NCBI GenBank assembly: GCA_041656295.1
Contig: JBBADV010000031.1
Location: 1-14,510 of the forward strand
Reading direction: 5' to 3'
Length of the DNA stretch: 14,510 bases
From: Kiritimatiellales bacterium
GTDB taxonomy: Bacteria > Verrucomicrobiota > Kiritimatiellia > Kiritimatiellales > Tichowtungiaceae
Part shown: positions 13,858-14,510 of the stretch, piece by piece
Layout: each line of letters starts with the position of its first letter
How positions within the stretch are numbered: position 1 is the stretch's first letter
Notes under the pieces: model-generated
Told to the model about the DNA's origin: nothing
Seen by the model: only the letters and a program-made list of their open reading frames with translations
The model's database searches: none
Made by a program: the position numbers and the translations under genes

Positions 13858-14510
13858 ATGAAAAAAATAATCCATATAATAGCGGCAGTCATGTCATTCG
13901 TACATTGTTATGTAACTGCAGATGCTGTTTCTATATTTTCATATGGTCCCAATAACTATGTTGGTAGCGGAAGAAATTTACTTGATGAAAATGGAGCAGC
14001 TGTAACTGTTTCAACGACAGCTCGGACGTATTCTGAGACACAAAAGCTTTCGCCGGATTATCCAGGCCCTGTGTTTTTCGGCGGATGGGAGCCATCGGCA
14101 GCGCTTTCATCTGCTAATGGTTCCTGCCAAATACAAAATGATACGGCCAGTGGAAACAATCTCGATCCGATTATGTTTCGTTTTGTGAATCAAAGCGGTG
14201 CGTCTCAAACCGCATCAATATTACTTACATCAAAATTATCAGAAGCAGTTTCTTTTGAACATCTGGACAGTTTTTCCTTTTCTGCTCGTCGAAGCAGTCT
14301 TACATCATACGCCAGGGCTGTTATAAAAATCGGTGATAATTACTATATCAGTGCAACATCAACAATAATTCCTGTTGATTATCCCGCGGCACCTGTATCT
14401 ATAGATATTACAAACTGGATTGCATATGATCCGTTAACATCAATTGCAGATATAAGTGGTACAGCGGTAGCATTGAATGCTGATGATAAAGTGGGCTGGG
14501 TCGGGTTTCA
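13858..14510 (+). CDS. Secreted protein of unknown function, 3' end outside window
   Basis: An open frame of 217 codons runs to the end of the window without a stop. It begins MKKIIHIIAAVMSFVHCYVT and continues ADAVSIFSYGP, a clear Sec signal peptide: lysines, a hydrophobic core, and probable cleavage near residues 21-23. The ATG follows AAAGGATAAAGGA at a suitable distance. The mature part is rich in Ser, Thr, Ala and Asn, with beta-strand-like stretches and no catalytic motif I recognise. The style is that of exported PEP-CTERM or surface proteins of PVC bacteria, but the C-terminus that would decide this lies outside the window. Codon use is more AT-rich than in the hydrogenase genes. It is divergent from the AraC regulator. 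Confidence 0.8.
   Translation, partial: MKKIIHIIAAVMSFVHCYVTADAVSIFSYGPNNYVGSGRNLLDENGAAVTVSTTARTYSETQKLSPDYPGPVFFGGWEPSAALSSANGSCQIQNDTASGNNLDPIMFRFVNQSGASQTASILLTSKLSEAVSFEHLDSFSFSARRSSLTSYARAVIKIGDNYYISATSTIIPVDYPAAPVSIDITNWIAYDPLTSIADISGTAVALNADDKVGWVGF

Noticed and set aside
13693..13875. Short minus-strand open frame in the araC / secreted-protein gap
   Set aside because: AT-rich chance frame without a ribosome binding site that overlaps the leader and start of the secreted-protein gene.

Overview
The window looks like a chromosomal segment of an anaerobic, hydrogen-metabolising bacterium. The translated proteins, the intergenic repeats and a sulfatase/PEP-CTERM-style AraC plus secreted-protein pair recall the PVC superphylum (Kiritimatiellota, Lentisphaerae or anaerobic Verrucomicrobia). 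This placement rests on impression, not on a search, and I hold it at moderate to low confidence.

Layout: (1) 136-1115, + strand: a near-consensus promoter, ribosomal genes rplM (L13) and rpsI (S9), and an intrinsic terminator. (2) 1125-1354: repeat DNA. (3) 1372-1793, + strand: the RNase P RNA gene rnpB, with an unusual AT-rich insertion. (4) 1939-11897, all on the - strand: a nearly complete [FeFe]-hydrogenase locus. In transcription order it is hydC (NuoE-like), a stand-alone HATPase, a [2Fe-2S] thioredoxin-like ferredoxin, hydB (NuoF-like), hydA (catalytic), a structured RNA with terminator, a TM1266-type regulator, hydF, a GxxExxY protein, hydG and hydE. (5) 12207-12572: the C-terminal remnant of an IS110-type transposase. 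(6) 12645-13580, - strand: an AraC-family regulator. It is divergent from (7) 13858 to the window end, + strand: the beginning of a secreted protein of unknown function.

How the genes fit together: HydA, HydB and HydC would form a soluble electron-bifurcating (or confurcating) [FeFe] hydrogenase that couples NADH and reduced ferredoxin to H2. HydE, HydF and HydG build and insert the di-iron subcluster of the H-cluster. The HATPase, the small ferredoxin and the TM1266-type protein are accessory genes that usually travel with such operons. Enzyme and all three maturases are therefore in one co-directional cluster.

Most noteworthy: a repeat family invades almost every intergenic gap of the hydrogenase locus and has supplied coding sequence at several gene ends (HydF C-terminus, HydE C-terminus). 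A GxxExxY gene sits between inverted copies of one repeat inside the maturase operon. A riboswitch-like RNA, with mutually exclusive pairings built around an intrinsic terminator, separates hydA from the regulator and maturase genes. rnpB carries a ~60-nt insertion in its P8/P9 region.
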